Assembly: GCA_021810045.1 (NCBI GenBank)
Contig: JAJZJR010000009.1
Location: forward strand, 1-64,000
Reading direction: 5' to 3'
DNA: 64,000 nt
Source of the DNA: Thermoplasmata archaeon
Lineage (GTDB): Archaea > Thermoplasmatota > Thermoplasmata > Thermoplasmatales > Thermoplasmataceae
The translations under genes were made by a program, and so were the position numbers. How positions within the stretch are numbered: the first letter of the stretch is position 1; each line of letters begins with the position of its first letter. Positions 41,201-50,328 of this stretch are shown piece by piece. The notes beneath the pieces were generated by a model. It worked only from the letters and a program-made list of their open reading frames with translations, ran no database searches and was not told where the DNA came from.

Positions 41201-42328
41201 ATGGATTTTGATTTCCCGGAAGATATTGTAAATGCTAGAAAGAAGGCCCAGGAATTTGCAAGGAAAGAAATAAACTCTGAGATGGCAAAGAAGTATGACA
41301 GGCTGGAGAAGTTCCCGGAGGAACTCAGGAAGAAAGCCTTCGAGTACGGCATCATAGACTACCAGAACCCATGGTCTATGCTTGTCACAATCGAAGAACT
41401 GTGCAGAGCTGATGCAGGCCTCGGAATATCTGCTACTGTCAGCCTTTTCGGGGCAGAAGTGATCATGCTTTTCGGCAGCGATGAGCAGAAGCAGAAATAC
41501 CTGTCAATGGTGCAGAACGGAGACAAGATCATGGGTCTTGCCGTAACAGAGCCTGGAGGAGGAAGTGACGTAGCCGGAATCACCACAAGGGCTGTTGAGA
41601 AGGATGGCAAGTACATCGTGAATGGTGCCAAGATGTTCATCACAAACGGTACTATAGCAGACTTCTTCGTAATGCTCATCAGAACTGAGGAGGTTGAGGG
41701 CAAGAGGCATCATGGCCTATCAGCATTCATAGTGGACTCGGACCTGCCAGGATTTACAAAGAATAAACTCAGCGGAAAACTCGGTGTCAGGGCGACAAAC
41801 ACCGCGGAACTCATTCTGGACAATGTTCCAGTTCCAAAGGAAAACCTCATTGGTGAACCCGGCAAGGGATTCTACTATATCATGACATTCTTCAACATAA
41901 GCAGGGCTTATGTTGCAGCTCAGGCAATAGGGATTGCACAGGGAGCCCTGGACAGGATCCTTGAGCATCTCAACAGGCTAACAAAGGAAGGAAAAACAGC
42001 CCTTGCAGAAGAGGTGCAGTTCCTTGCATCGGATATTGCAACAAGAATTGAGGCATCCAGACTCCTGGCATACAAGGCCGCCTCATACCTGTTCCAGTTC
42101 AGGCCCAACCCAACACTGACAAGCATGGCAAAGGCCTATGCCTCCGAAACGGCAACATTTGCAGCTGAAAAGGCCCTCGAAATAACAGGATACTCAGGAA
42201 TCACAGGAGACCTTGAGAGGTTCTTCAGGGATTCAAAGATTATGGAAATCTGGGAAGGAACCAGCGAAATCGAGAAGCTGATCATTGCAAGGAATTTACT
42301 GAAAGAATATGCAGAGGTGAACCAGTAA
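41201..42328 (+). CDS. Acyl-CoA dehydrogenase (catalytic)
   Basis: A 375-residue flavoenzyme. FAD and substrate motifs are GLAVTEPGGGSDVAGI, VNGAKMFITNG and the C-terminal IWEGTSEIEKLIIARNLL, in which the Glu of EGT is the catalytic base. It introduces the alpha-beta double bond in acyl-CoA and gives electrons to ETF, encoded 6 kb to the left. The start at ATG 41201 lies one base after the thiolase stop. The next gene begins within its stop codon (TAATG). Confidence 0.92.
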   Translation: MDFDFPEDIVNARKKAQEFARKEINSEMAKKYDRLEKFPEELRKKAFEYGIIDYQNPWSMLVTIEELCRADAGLGISATVSLFGAEVIMLFGSDEQKQKYLSMVQNGDKIMGLAVTEPGGGSDVAGITTRAVEKDGKYIVNGAKMFITNGTIADFFVMLIRTEEVEGKRHHGLSAFIVDSDLPGFTKNKLSGKLGVRATNTAELILDNVPVPKENLIGEPGKGFYYIMTFFNISRAYVAAQAIGIAQGALDRILEHLNRLTKEGKTALAEEVQFLASDIATRIEASRLLAYKAASYLFQFRPNPTLTSMAKAYASETATFAAEKALEITGYSGITGDLERFFRDSKIMEIWEGTSEIEKLIIARNLLKEYAEVNQ

Positions 42329-43377
42329 TGTCTATGGAAGAACAGGACCTCTTGAGATCCGCAGTTAAGGAATTCGCACAGAAATCTATACAGGACAAGG
42401 CACTGAAAATAGAACATGAGGGAGTAGACAAGGCACTCCTGCAGTCTCTGGCATCACAGGGATTCCTGGGTGCAAGAATACCTGAAAAATATGGTGGTTC
42501 AGGCATTGATCTTCATGGATACCTTACAATAGTGAATGAACTGGCAACATTCTCTCCTTCAGTTGCAGCACTTGTTATGCTTGTGAACTCAGTTCATGCA
42601 CCGCTCATCGGCGACTCTGAACCTGAAGTCATGAAGAAACTGGCATCAGGAGAAGCAACGGTATCAACATCTCTTTCGGATGTGCTTGAAGGAAACTTCT
42701 CAGCAACATCACTGAAGAAAAACGGCTCAAATCTCAAGGGTGCTGTAAACCTGTCTTCACTGTACCGTGGTGAGTACGCTATCGCCCTGAACAGGGACGA
42801 CGGACACCTGTATCTCTTCAAGGATGGAGTAAAGGGAGTGGAGGAGGATTCAGGCCTCTCGTTCAGAGGTCTTTCCAACGGTTCTCTCGAAATCGATTCC
42901 TCTGACTACACCGTTCTTTCTGAAAAGGGAGAAGATGCCCTGAAAGCAGTTGTGGATAACCTGGACCTTGAAGTGGCTGCACTGGCACTTGGTACCGCAA
43001 AAGGTGCTCTTGACAAGGCAATCGATTACGTAAAAGTAAGGAAAACCTTTGAAAGGCCCCTAAAGGATTATGGGCCTGTTGCTTCAGCACTGTCCAGGCA
43101 CATGGCAGAATATCTTGCACTGTCTTCATATCTTGAATCCGTTGACGAGAACGACTCAAGAGCAAAACTTACCCTGAAGGTACTCTCTGTGGATCTTGCA
43201 AAAAGAGCTACAAAAGCTGCTCTGCAGTATCATGGAGGATACGGGTACATTGAAGACACAGGTGTGGAAAAATTCTACAGGGATGCCATGGGACTTTCAA
43301 TACTGTTCCAGAGACCCCACCATGATTCAATGAGATTGTCCAAAGAAATATTTGGAGAAAAATCCGGGTACCTATGA
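42328..43377 (+). CDS. Acyl-CoA dehydrogenase-like subunit without the catalytic Glu
   Basis: A 349-residue member of the same family, shorter than usual. The C-terminal domain is recognisable (VRKTFERPLKDYGPVASAL, HGGYGYIEDTGVEKFYRDA), but where active enzymes have I-Y/W-E-G-T the sequence reads SILFQRPHHDSM, so no catalytic glutamate is present. The EPGGGSD loop is also replaced. This suggests a non-catalytic partner that forms a heteromer with the preceding enzyme, as known for paired FadE proteins in mycobacterial steroid catabolism. The TAATG coupling agrees with equal synthesis of both. Confidence 0.85.
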   Translation: MSMEEQDLLRSAVKEFAQKSIQDKALKIEHEGVDKALLQSLASQGFLGARIPEKYGGSGIDLHGYLTIVNELATFSPSVAALVMLVNSVHAPLIGDSEPEVMKKLASGEATVSTSLSDVLEGNFSATSLKKNGSNLKGAVNLSSLYRGEYAIALNRDDGHLYLFKDGVKGVEEDSGLSFRGLSNGSLEIDSSDYTVLSEKGEDALKAVVDNLDLEVAALALGTAKGALDKAIDYVKVRKTFERPLKDYGPVASALSRHMAEYLALSSYLESVDENDSRAKLTLKVLSVDLAKRATKAALQYHGGYGYIEDTGVEKFYRDAMGLSILFQRPHHDSMRLSKEIFGEKSGYL

Positions 43378-43881
43378 AGGTACCTCTTCTTTTTCATCAT
43401 CAACATCAATAATCTGTGCTTTTGTATTTACAGGTTCACGCTCTTCGTTGGCTCTGTCTTCCACTTCTTCCACGAAGTATCCATTGGAAAGTATTGAACC
43501 ACCAATGAATCCTCCTACAGCGGGTATCAATATTACATCCACTGCAAGCTTTCTCACAAGTGCAACAAGCTGATATCCCAGAATATTGAGTTCAGGCTTG
43601 AACACAGTGTTCTGTATGTATGTGTTTCCCATATACGCAAGGTATGTGTTCAGGGTGGATACCGGAACAAAGAGGGACAGTACCAGTGTAATGATGGAAA
43701 CGATTATTCCCGATATGAGGCCGGCCAGAAAACCTCTGGCTGACCCTCTGGCGGCAAAGCCAGCTACCAGTCCTGCTGCAAGCCATCCGAAGAGTGAGAT
43801 CCAGCCAAACAGTATGAGCATGATCAGGCCTGCAAGTATTCCTGCTCCAATGCTTCCATACATCAATCGGTTAGATTCCAT
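43372..43881 (-). CDS. Membrane protein with glycine-rich segments and acidic tail (DUF5518-like)
   Basis: About 169 residues. Four hydrophobic segments rich in Gly and Ala (SIGAGILAGLIMLILFGW, LFGWLAAGLVAGFAARG, FLAGLISGIIVSIITLVL and VDVILIPAVGGFIGGSIL) are followed by an acidic cytosolic tail (DVDDEKEEVPS). The pattern of small glycine-rich segments is like DUF5518/DUF456-type archaeal proteins, without known function. Its 3' end overlaps the acyl-CoA dehydrogenase gene on the other strand by six bases. ATG 43881 is taken as start. Confidence 0.6.
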   Translation of the reverse strand: MESNRLMYGSIGAGILAGLIMLILFGWISLFGWLAAGLVAGFAARGSARGFLAGLISGIIVSIITLVLSLFVPVSTLNTYLAYMGNTYIQNTVFKPELNILGYQLVALVRKLAVDVILIPAVGGFIGGSILSNGYFVEEVEDRANEEREPVNTKAQIIDVDDEKEEVPS

Positions 43882-44053
43882 TGCGCATGGCAATTTCGTA
43901 TTATATATATTAAAATTTTATCTATGGCACATGGTTTGAAAACTTCGTTTCCTCTTCAGCCCTGGTTGAAGTGTTGTGTGTGCGGAGTGGTGTTTCCGGG
44001 GCAATGTAACCTTTAATTGTGGTCAGTGTTATGGCATGCCACTGGTTCACGCC

Positions 44054-44878
44054 ATGAGAATTGGATATTTCGGGAGGGAAGGCTCAAACACACAGAACGC
44101 CGCCATGAGCATGTTCGGCAATTCCCATGAATACCAGGGTTTCCAGTCCATCCAAAAAATATTCGCTGCAGTTGGGCAGGGCCTTGTTGAACATGGTGTT
44201 GTACCGATAGAAAACTCCGTGGAAGGAACAGTCGGTGTAACAAATGATCTACTTTACAGGAGCAGTCTGTTCATCACAGGTGAAAGTTACCAGAAAATAA
44301 CCCACTGCCTCATTGCAGCCCCTGGAACCAGACTGGATGACCTGAAATACGTTATTTCACACACCCAGGCACTTGGTCAGTGCTCAGAATTTATTTCTGA
44401 ACATGATCTCGAGGAAATATCTTTTTCAGACACAGCCACCGCGGTGGCTGCACTTTCATCAGAGGAATATGCAGGATACTGTGCAATTGCAACAAAAGAA
44501 GCAGCCCGCATCTACAGGATGGAGGTCCTGGTTGAAGATATCGGGGATTTCAGGGACAATTACACCAGGTTCGTGTCAGTATCACGTTCTCCCAGAGAAC
44601 CTGATGGGGAAAGAACAAAAGTTTCTGTGGTTGTTTCCGTGAACCATGAGCCCGGAGCACTGAAGGAAGTTCTGGAAATATACCACAGACATGATCTGAA
44701 CCTCACTAGGATTGAATCAAGGCCCGTTAAATTTGCACCGTGGAGATACATTTTCTTCCTGGATTCCACTGGTAAGGAAGGGGATCAAAAAGCTCTCCAT
44801 GAACTTGAAAAAAAATGCCTGGATTATAAATTCCTGGGAAGATATGCATCATCTTTCCCACGTCCGGATATGACTTAA
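44054..44878 (+). CDS. pheA: Prephenate dehydratase with ACT domain
   Basis: A 274-residue enzyme converting prephenate to phenylpyruvate for phenylalanine synthesis. The N terminus IGYFGREGSNTQNAA, the segment VVPIENSVEGTVGVTNDLL and the NYTRFVSVS motif with the catalytic Thr-Arg-Phe are present. The C-terminal ACT domain (HEPGALKEVLEIYHRHDLN, LTRIESRP) provides feedback control by phenylalanine. The start at 44054 fits the family; the open frame upstream to 43976 encodes no conserved sequence. Confidence 0.92.
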   Translation: MRIGYFGREGSNTQNAAMSMFGNSHEYQGFQSIQKIFAAVGQGLVEHGVVPIENSVEGTVGVTNDLLYRSSLFITGESYQKITHCLIAAPGTRLDDLKYVISHTQALGQCSEFISEHDLEEISFSDTATAVAALSSEEYAGYCAIATKEAARIYRMEVLVEDIGDFRDNYTRFVSVSRSPREPDGERTKVSVVVSVNHEPGALKEVLEIYHRHDLNLTRIESRPVKFAPWRYIFFLDSTGKEGDQKALHELEKKCLDYKFLGRYASSFPRPDMT

Positions 44879-44881
44879 CCA

Positions 44882-45016
44882 TCACGGTTCCTGTTTTTTT
44901 CTGAAGTTCTTTGTCTTGTCAGTGATACTTCCTTCATTGCTGTAATGTTCAGTAACCTGTACCCATGTGAGGAAACACCCGTCAACAAGACCTTCCTTGT
45001 TATTTTCTTTGGCCAT
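44882..45016 (-). CDS. Small protein of unknown function, downstream of dienelactone hydrolase
   Basis: A 44-residue frame from ATG 45016 to a stop at 44882, beginning one base after the hydrolase stop and preceded by GGTGAGTGAA, which is a fair ribosome site within the end of that gene. The product is hydrophilic with a central GCFLTWVQVTEHY segment and a basic tail. No family recognised. The tight spacing suggests it is co-translated with the hydrolase. Confidence 0.45.
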   Translation of the reverse strand: MAKENNKEGLVDGCFLTWVQVTEHYSNEGSITDKTKNFRKKQEP

Positions 45017-45017
45017 T

Positions 45018-45821
45018 TCACTCACCCAGGTGCTGTGCATAGAAGCGGAGCATCCTTTCCCAAGATTCATCTGATGCTTCCCGGTTGTAACTCATGCCTG
45101 TGTGGTTGAAATATGCATGATATGTGCCGGGGTAGATCTTCATCTCAAAATTCAGCCTGTGCTTCACAGTGTTCTCAAGGAGTTCGGGAAGACCATTGTT
45201 TATGCTGCTGTCCTCTCCTGCATAAAGTCCAAGAACAGGTCCTTTTATGTTTGCAAGGTCGTCAATGTTCCTGGGATTTGCACCATAGAAAATCACAGAT
45301 GCCCCGAATGGTTTCTGTGTGGACAGCTGGAATGCAAGGCCTCCGCCAAGGCAGAAACCAACTACGCCCTTGAATTTCTGAGGCTTTCCCTTGAACAGGT
45401 GCTCATAGGCATATTCAAGATCCTTCACCATGTTTTTTTCCGTCTGCACCCTGTTGAACATGACCTCCTCAACGATCCTCCTGGATTCTGCTGAAGCCTT
45501 GGAAAGAACTTCCTGTATTGCAGCCTGGTCTCCTCTCTTCTCAGGTGGAAGTGCCCAGAAAGGCCTCATGGCATCCATTATATTCTCTTCAGTGAACAGA
45601 TCAACCTGTTCCTTTCTTGAGTAAAGGTGAGGTGCCAGCGTTTCGTAACCCTTTTCTGCCAGCCTTCTGCAGACATCCTTTATGAATGGTGTCAGTCCCC
45701 ATATCTCCTGTATAACAAGAACCGCAGGGTGCTCTTTCCCATCGTCAGGTTTTGCAGTATATACTTTCAGGTCTGTATCATCGTGCGTCTTGATGCTGTA
45801 TTCCTTTTCCAAAAGTCCCAT
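45018..45821 (-). CDS. Dienelactone hydrolase family protein
   Basis: A 267-residue alpha/beta hydrolase. The nucleophile elbow has cysteine, GVVGFCLGGGLAF (Cys near 157), the acid is in LYAGEDSSINN and the histidine in YPGTYHAYFNH, which together form the Cys-Asp-His triad of dienelactone hydrolases. It hydrolyses lactone or ester bonds; the physiological substrate in archaea is unknown. It has an N-terminal glutamate-containing segment (VLVIQEIWGL) that also fits the family. No membrane segment. Confidence 0.88.
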   Translation of the reverse strand: MGLLEKEYSIKTHDDTDLKVYTAKPDDGKEHPAVLVIQEIWGLTPFIKDVCRRLAEKGYETLAPHLYSRKEQVDLFTEENIMDAMRPFWALPPEKRGDQAAIQEVLSKASAESRRIVEEVMFNRVQTEKNMVKDLEYAYEHLFKGKPQKFKGVVGFCLGGGLAFQLSTQKPFGASVIFYGANPRNIDDLANIKGPVLGLYAGEDSSINNGLPELLENTVKHRLNFEMKIYPGTYHAYFNHTGMSYNREASDESWERMLRFYAQHLGE

Positions 45822-45980
45822 AATGCCTCAAAATAACAACATTAGACCGTATTTATGGATTTTGAAACTTAGATAGCTATCACTTTAATATGAAACAAAT
45901 TTGGACAACACCTGCCAAAGGACTAAGGTAAAATTTAAGGCTATGTAAGAGTATCTTTACTGTAAAACAGAGGTGTCCAA

Positions 45981-46121
45981 ATGGATCTGGACAAAAAAAC
46001 TGTGAAAGAGATAAGAAAACTTCTCAAGAAGGGAATTGATGTACCGGAAATTTGTGAAAAATACCACATTCCTCCAGAGAACTGGAGAGACTATACACTT
46101 AAGTACGACTTTTTCAAGTGA
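45981..46121 (+). CDS. Small helix-turn-helix-like protein
   Basis: A 46-residue frame from ATG 45981 to TGA, with AGGTGT five bases upstream. The product is highly helical and charged: KKTVKEIRKLLKKGID, then VPEICEKYHIPPENW, a pattern like the two helices of a homeodomain-like or resolvase-type helix-turn-helix. It could be a tiny DNA-binding protein. It lies alone between the dienelactone hydrolase and glycosyltransferase genes. The ribosome site and codon pattern support it; no homologue can be named. Confidence 0.55.
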   Translation: MDLDKKTVKEIRKLLKKGIDVPEICEKYHIPPENWRDYTLKYDFFK

Positions 46122-46246
46122 CCCGGAGTCAATTTCACAAGTACAGGGAAAGACATTGGAGAACGCTTCGAAAACCAGCCTGGCGTTACGGAACCACTTA
46201 CAATTCAATTTAAGTACTGCCTGAGACTAACTATGTGCTTCATAAC

Positions 46247-47359
46247 ATGAAGATCGGATTCTTTACTGCCACTTATTATCCAACTCCCGATGGGGTGTCC
46301 CATTACCTTAGGGATGTAAAGCATGAACTTGAGGAAATGGGCCATGAAGTCCATGTTTTCTCGTTTAATGGCGACAGGTCAGAGAAAAATGTTCATGTCC
46401 CCATGAGTGTTCCATTCCCATCCTATCCGCAATACAATATGCCAATCAACCCGTTCCCCATGTATCTTTATAAAATGGCATCTAAGGTGGATTTTGATGT
46501 CATCCACATTCATGATCCCTTCATGGGTTCCATTGGTTACAGATTGGCCAGAGCCAAGAAAATACCTGTTTTTGCAACATTCCATACTGACTTTGTGAGG
46601 ATGAAGGAATCCCTGAAGATGCCACTGAAGGAAACACTCTTCCACCTGTCGTGGAGGTACAACTCATACCTTTACAAAAGATGCAACCTGGTTCTTGCAC
46701 CAAGTTCCAAGGCACTGGAATACCTCAAGGAAAGCGGTATAAAGAATTCAAGGGAACTGCCCCTTTTTGTGGACACCTGGAAATTCAACACATGCAAGAG
46801 GGACATAGATCCTTACATAGTGCAGTACCTGGGAAGAATTACCAGGGACAAGGGCGTGTTCAGAGCCCTTGACATTGCAGAACAGTTCCGTGGAGATATG
46901 AGATTCAAATTCATTATTGCCGGAACAGGACCTGACGCTGAAAACCTCATGAAGGAGGCAAAAAAGCGTAACCTCACTGAAAATCTTGAATTCACAGGTT
47001 ATGTTGACGAATCAACGAAACTGGAGCTTCTTTCAAACGCAAATCTCTTCATGTACCCTTCTGAAACAGACACCTTCGGCATTTCAGTGCTTGAAGCACT
47101 TTCGTCAGGACTTCCATCCATGGTTCCATTAAACTTCCCGTTGACCCATTATACAGAAGGAAAAGAATCCGGAATCATCACAGTAGATTTTCAGGACCCT
47201 GAAAGTGTAAAGGAAACTCTACTGGAACTGAGAAACAACCACCAGAGGATGGCAGAACTCTACCAGGTGTCAAGGAGTTTTGCAACAGAGAAGTTCAGCA
47301 AGGAACATCACTGCGAAGAGCTACTTTCCATCTATGATGAATTTGGGCATTTGTCTTGA
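46247..47359 (+). CDS. Glycosyltransferase family 4 protein
   Basis: A 370-residue GT-B fold enzyme. The N-terminal domain begins MKIGFFTATYYPTPDGVSHYL with the acceptor loop, followed by DVIHIHDPFMGSIGYRLA. The donor-binding domain has VQYLGRITRDKG, AGTGPDAENLMKE and the EX7E region PSETDTFGISVLEALSSG. It uses a nucleotide sugar for lipid or glycan glycosylation at the cytosolic side of the membrane. Two acidic residues of EX7E are in place. A GTG four codons upstream is open; ATG 46247 is preferred. Confidence 0.88.
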   Translation: MKIGFFTATYYPTPDGVSHYLRDVKHELEEMGHEVHVFSFNGDRSEKNVHVPMSVPFPSYPQYNMPINPFPMYLYKMASKVDFDVIHIHDPFMGSIGYRLARAKKIPVFATFHTDFVRMKESLKMPLKETLFHLSWRYNSYLYKRCNLVLAPSSKALEYLKESGIKNSRELPLFVDTWKFNTCKRDIDPYIVQYLGRITRDKGVFRALDIAEQFRGDMRFKFIIAGTGPDAENLMKEAKKRNLTENLEFTGYVDESTKLELLSNANLFMYPSETDTFGISVLEALSSGLPSMVPLNFPLTHYTEGKESGIITVDFQDPESVKETLLELRNNHQRMAELYQVSRSFATEKFSKEHHCEELLSIYDEFGHLS

Positions 47360-47475
47360 AAAGCTTCTTATTCTGGTTTCCGGGTAATTACAGGAACTCT
47401 TAGAAAATAATGTTTTTGAAGAATGTTGTAATCACCATTGAACGCTGATCAAGATCAGTCTGACATTTACTATAA

Positions 47476-48684
47476 ATGGAGGAGAACAAATCGGAAACAG
47501 AAGATAAAGAAGAGGAACAATCAGGAAATCCAAGGCTCGCACTTGTTTCTGCTGCAGTTATACTTGTTCTGGCAGCCATATCAGCACGTTCTGTAAATAA
47601 CATGGTTGTAACTTCCCTTCCTTTTCTTGCAAAATACAATTTTGGCTTTGGAAATGTTGAAGTTGGACTGATTTCGGCTGTTTTATACGGCTCAACTCTG
47701 GTCGTAACGACTTTTTTGAATCCGATGCTAAGGGCAGCCACAAGAAGGAAGATTTTCATCGCCTCAACTGCCGTTATCCCTGTCACCATGGTACTGTTCT
47801 ATTTCTCCACTCCGGTTACACTATGGCCCATTGCTGTGGCATCAGGCCTCGCATCAGGATTTCTATTTCCAAATATAATCACCTCTGCATCCCTCCACAA
47901 GAACCACATGGTACAGATGAGGCTCCTGGCAATATATTCTGTAAGCCTGAGTACAAGCCTTGTTATTGGGCCATCCCTGGAGACATGGCTTCTTACATTC
48001 CTTACCTACAAGCAGATTTTCCTTCCATTCATGGGTCTTTCAATCGTGGGCTTTGTGGTTTCACCCTTCGTGAAATTCCCCAAGGTAAAGAAGGAGGTAA
48101 AGGGTGGAAGGGCTGCACTTGGTAACAAAGGACTCCTCACATCCCTTATCTCAATAACAATCTACAATGTACCTTTCGCTGCCATAACCTCCTTCCTTGT
48201 CATATTCGCCGTTGAGAGATTCGGCGTATCAAGCAGTACGGCCTATTCGGTGTTCATATTCTTTTTCGCGGTATCATTCATAACACGGCTTTCCATGGCA
48301 ATCAGGCCATTCAAGGCGCTGTTTATACCACTGCTGGTATCTTCAGTTATAACAATTGGATCTCTGCTGGCACTGCCATTCATGTCAACCTTTACAGTAT
48401 TTATCATTCTAATGGCAGTACTGGGAATCCCCCACGGTTCCATTTTCCCCATATCCTCAATGCTCATCGCAAGGGGAACCACGCCTGAGGAGAGGAGCGT
48501 AGCCAATTCATACTTCATGGCCTACAATAATGTGCTTTTCATCGTAGTCCCCGTGGTGTTTGGTTTCCTGAGCCTTCACATAGGTTTCCAGGACAGCTTC
48601 ACTATCCTTGGTGGTATTGCATTTACGGCCACTGTTGTGGTTTTCATGATGTATGCCAGAAACAAGAGTATCTTTAACAGGTAA
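47476..48684 (+). CDS. Major facilitator superfamily transporter
   Basis: A 402-residue membrane protein with a charged N-terminal tail (about 25 residues rich in Glu and Lys) and 12 hydrophobic segments. The first cytosolic loop has a much reduced motif A (NPMLRAATRRKIF), and the central loop near residue 205 is basic. Such divergent MFS members with ARSVNNMVVTSLPFL-like first helices are common in acidophilic archaea and of unknown substrate. It follows the glycosyltransferase gene by 117 bases on the same strand. Confidence 0.75.
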   Translation: MEENKSETEDKEEEQSGNPRLALVSAAVILVLAAISARSVNNMVVTSLPFLAKYNFGFGNVEVGLISAVLYGSTLVVTTFLNPMLRAATRRKIFIASTAVIPVTMVLFYFSTPVTLWPIAVASGLASGFLFPNIITSASLHKNHMVQMRLLAIYSVSLSTSLVIGPSLETWLLTFLTYKQIFLPFMGLSIVGFVVSPFVKFPKVKKEVKGGRAALGNKGLLTSLISITIYNVPFAAITSFLVIFAVERFGVSSSTAYSVFIFFFAVSFITRLSMAIRPFKALFIPLLVSSVITIGSLLALPFMSTFTVFIILMAVLGIPHGSIFPISSMLIARGTTPEERSVANSYFMAYNNVLFIVVPVVFGFLSLHIGFQDSFTILGGIAFTATVVVFMMYARNKSIFNR

Positions 48685-48915
48685 CTGAAAAGCCATTTTG
48701 GCAGCACTCTAAGGGGCAACCCTTACTGCTATGGGCTTTGACTTCTTTTGAGGCCTGATGAATATATCTCCACAGACCATATATTGTAATATTCATGGAC
48801 AACATTTCCGTTCTCCTATCTTCCTTGCGGTTTTACCCCTGAGAGGAGAGGTTCCAGATAAGGTGCTAAAATTATTCATAGAATCGTATACCTTTTTCAC
48901 GAATAGCCTTTTTCC
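48685..48915. other. Gap with no gene found
   Basis: Between the MFS gene and the transposase relic I find no open frame with a start signal. The sequence AGCCATTTTGGCAGC and the pyrimidine-rich stretch around 48,815-48,840 have no recognised function. The area belongs to the damaged zone of inserted elements that continues to 50.3 kb. Confidence 0.3.
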
Positions 48916-49107
48916 CTATCCAGTGATGAGTTTACCGAACTGAGTGGCATCATGGAGGTTCTCCCTGGTGATGGAGATGCGTGAAACCATGATTCCCTTG
49001 GTGTCTGCCGATACATAAAGCAAGATCCATCCCCTCGGATTGTTGTCTTGCACAAACAACACCCCTCTTATTTTCAAAAAGAATAATTGCATGATTATGC
49101 AACACAC
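48916..49107 (-). pseudogene. DDE transposase relic
   Basis: On the minus strand about 55 codons read GWILLYVSADTKGIMVSRISI followed by TRENLHDATQFGKLI and a stop. This matches the core of an IS4/IS5-type transposase around the second catalytic Asp: strand, DTK-like turn, then the V/T-x-E-N-x-H-D motif. The rest of the gene is missing on both sides. It may belong to the same family as the transposase cut by the left window edge. Confidence 0.55.
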
Positions 49108-49201
49108 TTCCGGGATACTTTTGAGATGTTATTGTTTGTGAATCTGCCATTTTTGGAAATCTCGTTCAAAGGAATTTGTTTACCATAGCCTAGCGGGAAA
49201 G

Positions 49202-49222
49202 CCCACACCATTTATGGGTGGG
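49202..49222. mobile_element. Left-end hairpin of the IS200/IS605-type element
   Basis: CCCACACCAT/ATGGGTGGG forms a hairpin with a single bulged base, 68 bases upstream of the tnpB start. IS200/IS605 elements carry such imperfect hairpins near both ends for recognition by TnpA. The partner is the right-end hairpin at 50,316-50,335. No tnpA gene lies between. Confidence 0.45.
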
Positions 49223-49289
49223 ATGAATGCGAGGCAACATTTAGCGGAAAGAATATGGGTAAGTAAAACAACAGCATAACTTAACTACA

Positions 49290-50328
49290 ATGTTGAGAGC
49301 CTGCAGATACCGATTGTATCCTTCTGAAGATCAGAAGGTAATGCTTGCAAAGCATTTCGGTAGCTGCAGGTTTGTGTGGAACTATTTTCTTGATCTGAAT
49401 AATAGAAGATACGTAGAGAAAGGAAAGGGTACTTCTTTCAAGCAGATGTGCAAAGAACTGACACTTCTGAAGAAAGAGGATGAATATCTATGGCTGAAGG
49501 AGGTCAATTCACAGAGCCTTCAGCAGTCAGTGCTCCATCTTGAAACAGTATACAGGAGATTCTTCAGGAAACTGGGGGAAGAACCCGTGTTCAAGGGAAA
49601 ACACAAGAGAAAGTCCTTCACGGTAACACAGAGATTCAGCATTGAAGACAACCGACTGATGATTCCCAATTTCAAAAAACCAATCAGGATGTTCAGGCAC
49701 AGGGATTTCAACGGTCAGGTGAGAAGCATAACGATCTCACAGGAACCATCAGGTAAGTATCACGCTTCCATTCTGGTATACGAACAGGATCCTGATATTC
49801 AGCAGATGCCAGTCGCAGAGGAATCCGCCATAGGCATCGATATGGGAATCAATACCTTCGCAACTCTTTCTAACGGAATGCGGATACAGAAACCAAAACA
49901 TTTTGTACAGTCAGAAAAGAAACTGGTGAAGGCACAGAAGAGACTTTCACGGAAGAAGAAAGGATCACACAACAGAATGAAACAGCGTGTCAGGGTGGCA
50001 CGCATACAGGAACATATGGCGAATCAGAGGAGGGATTTCCTCAACAGGGTATCCGATATCCTCACAAGGACATACGATACAATAACCGTTGAGGATCTGA
50101 GCCTGAAAGATATGATGAATGGCAATCACCGCCGTGCAAAGGCAGTAGCCGATGCAGGATGTGAATGCGGCCATCAATATCAGAAGATTCGCACTGATTT
50201 CGGAAGGAGTACCCACGGAGAGTGGGGAATCAACGCCTGTGGACAGACACACCTCTGCTCTGGAACTTCTCGCAAGGGAAGGAATCAGGGCAAGTGCGCT
50301 GGTCGAAGCAGGAAGCCCACGGCTTTAG
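49290..50328 (+). pseudogene. tnpB: tnpB pseudogene with lost zinc ribbon and frameshift
   Basis: The first 280 codons encode a normal RNA-guided nuclease TnpB: RACRYRLYPSEDQ start, helical recognition part, RuvC-I motif GIDMGINTFATLSNG with its Asp, and RuvC-II VEDLSLKDM with its Glu. After AKAVADAG the original frame becomes nonsense (and stays open to 50,399). In the +1 frame the tail QDVNAAINIRRFAL...SALVEAGSPRL to TAG at 50,328 is the true C terminus. The zinc ribbon (two CxxC) and the start of RuvC-III are deleted at the joint. The protein would have no complete RuvC site. The right end is intact. Confidence 0.85.
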
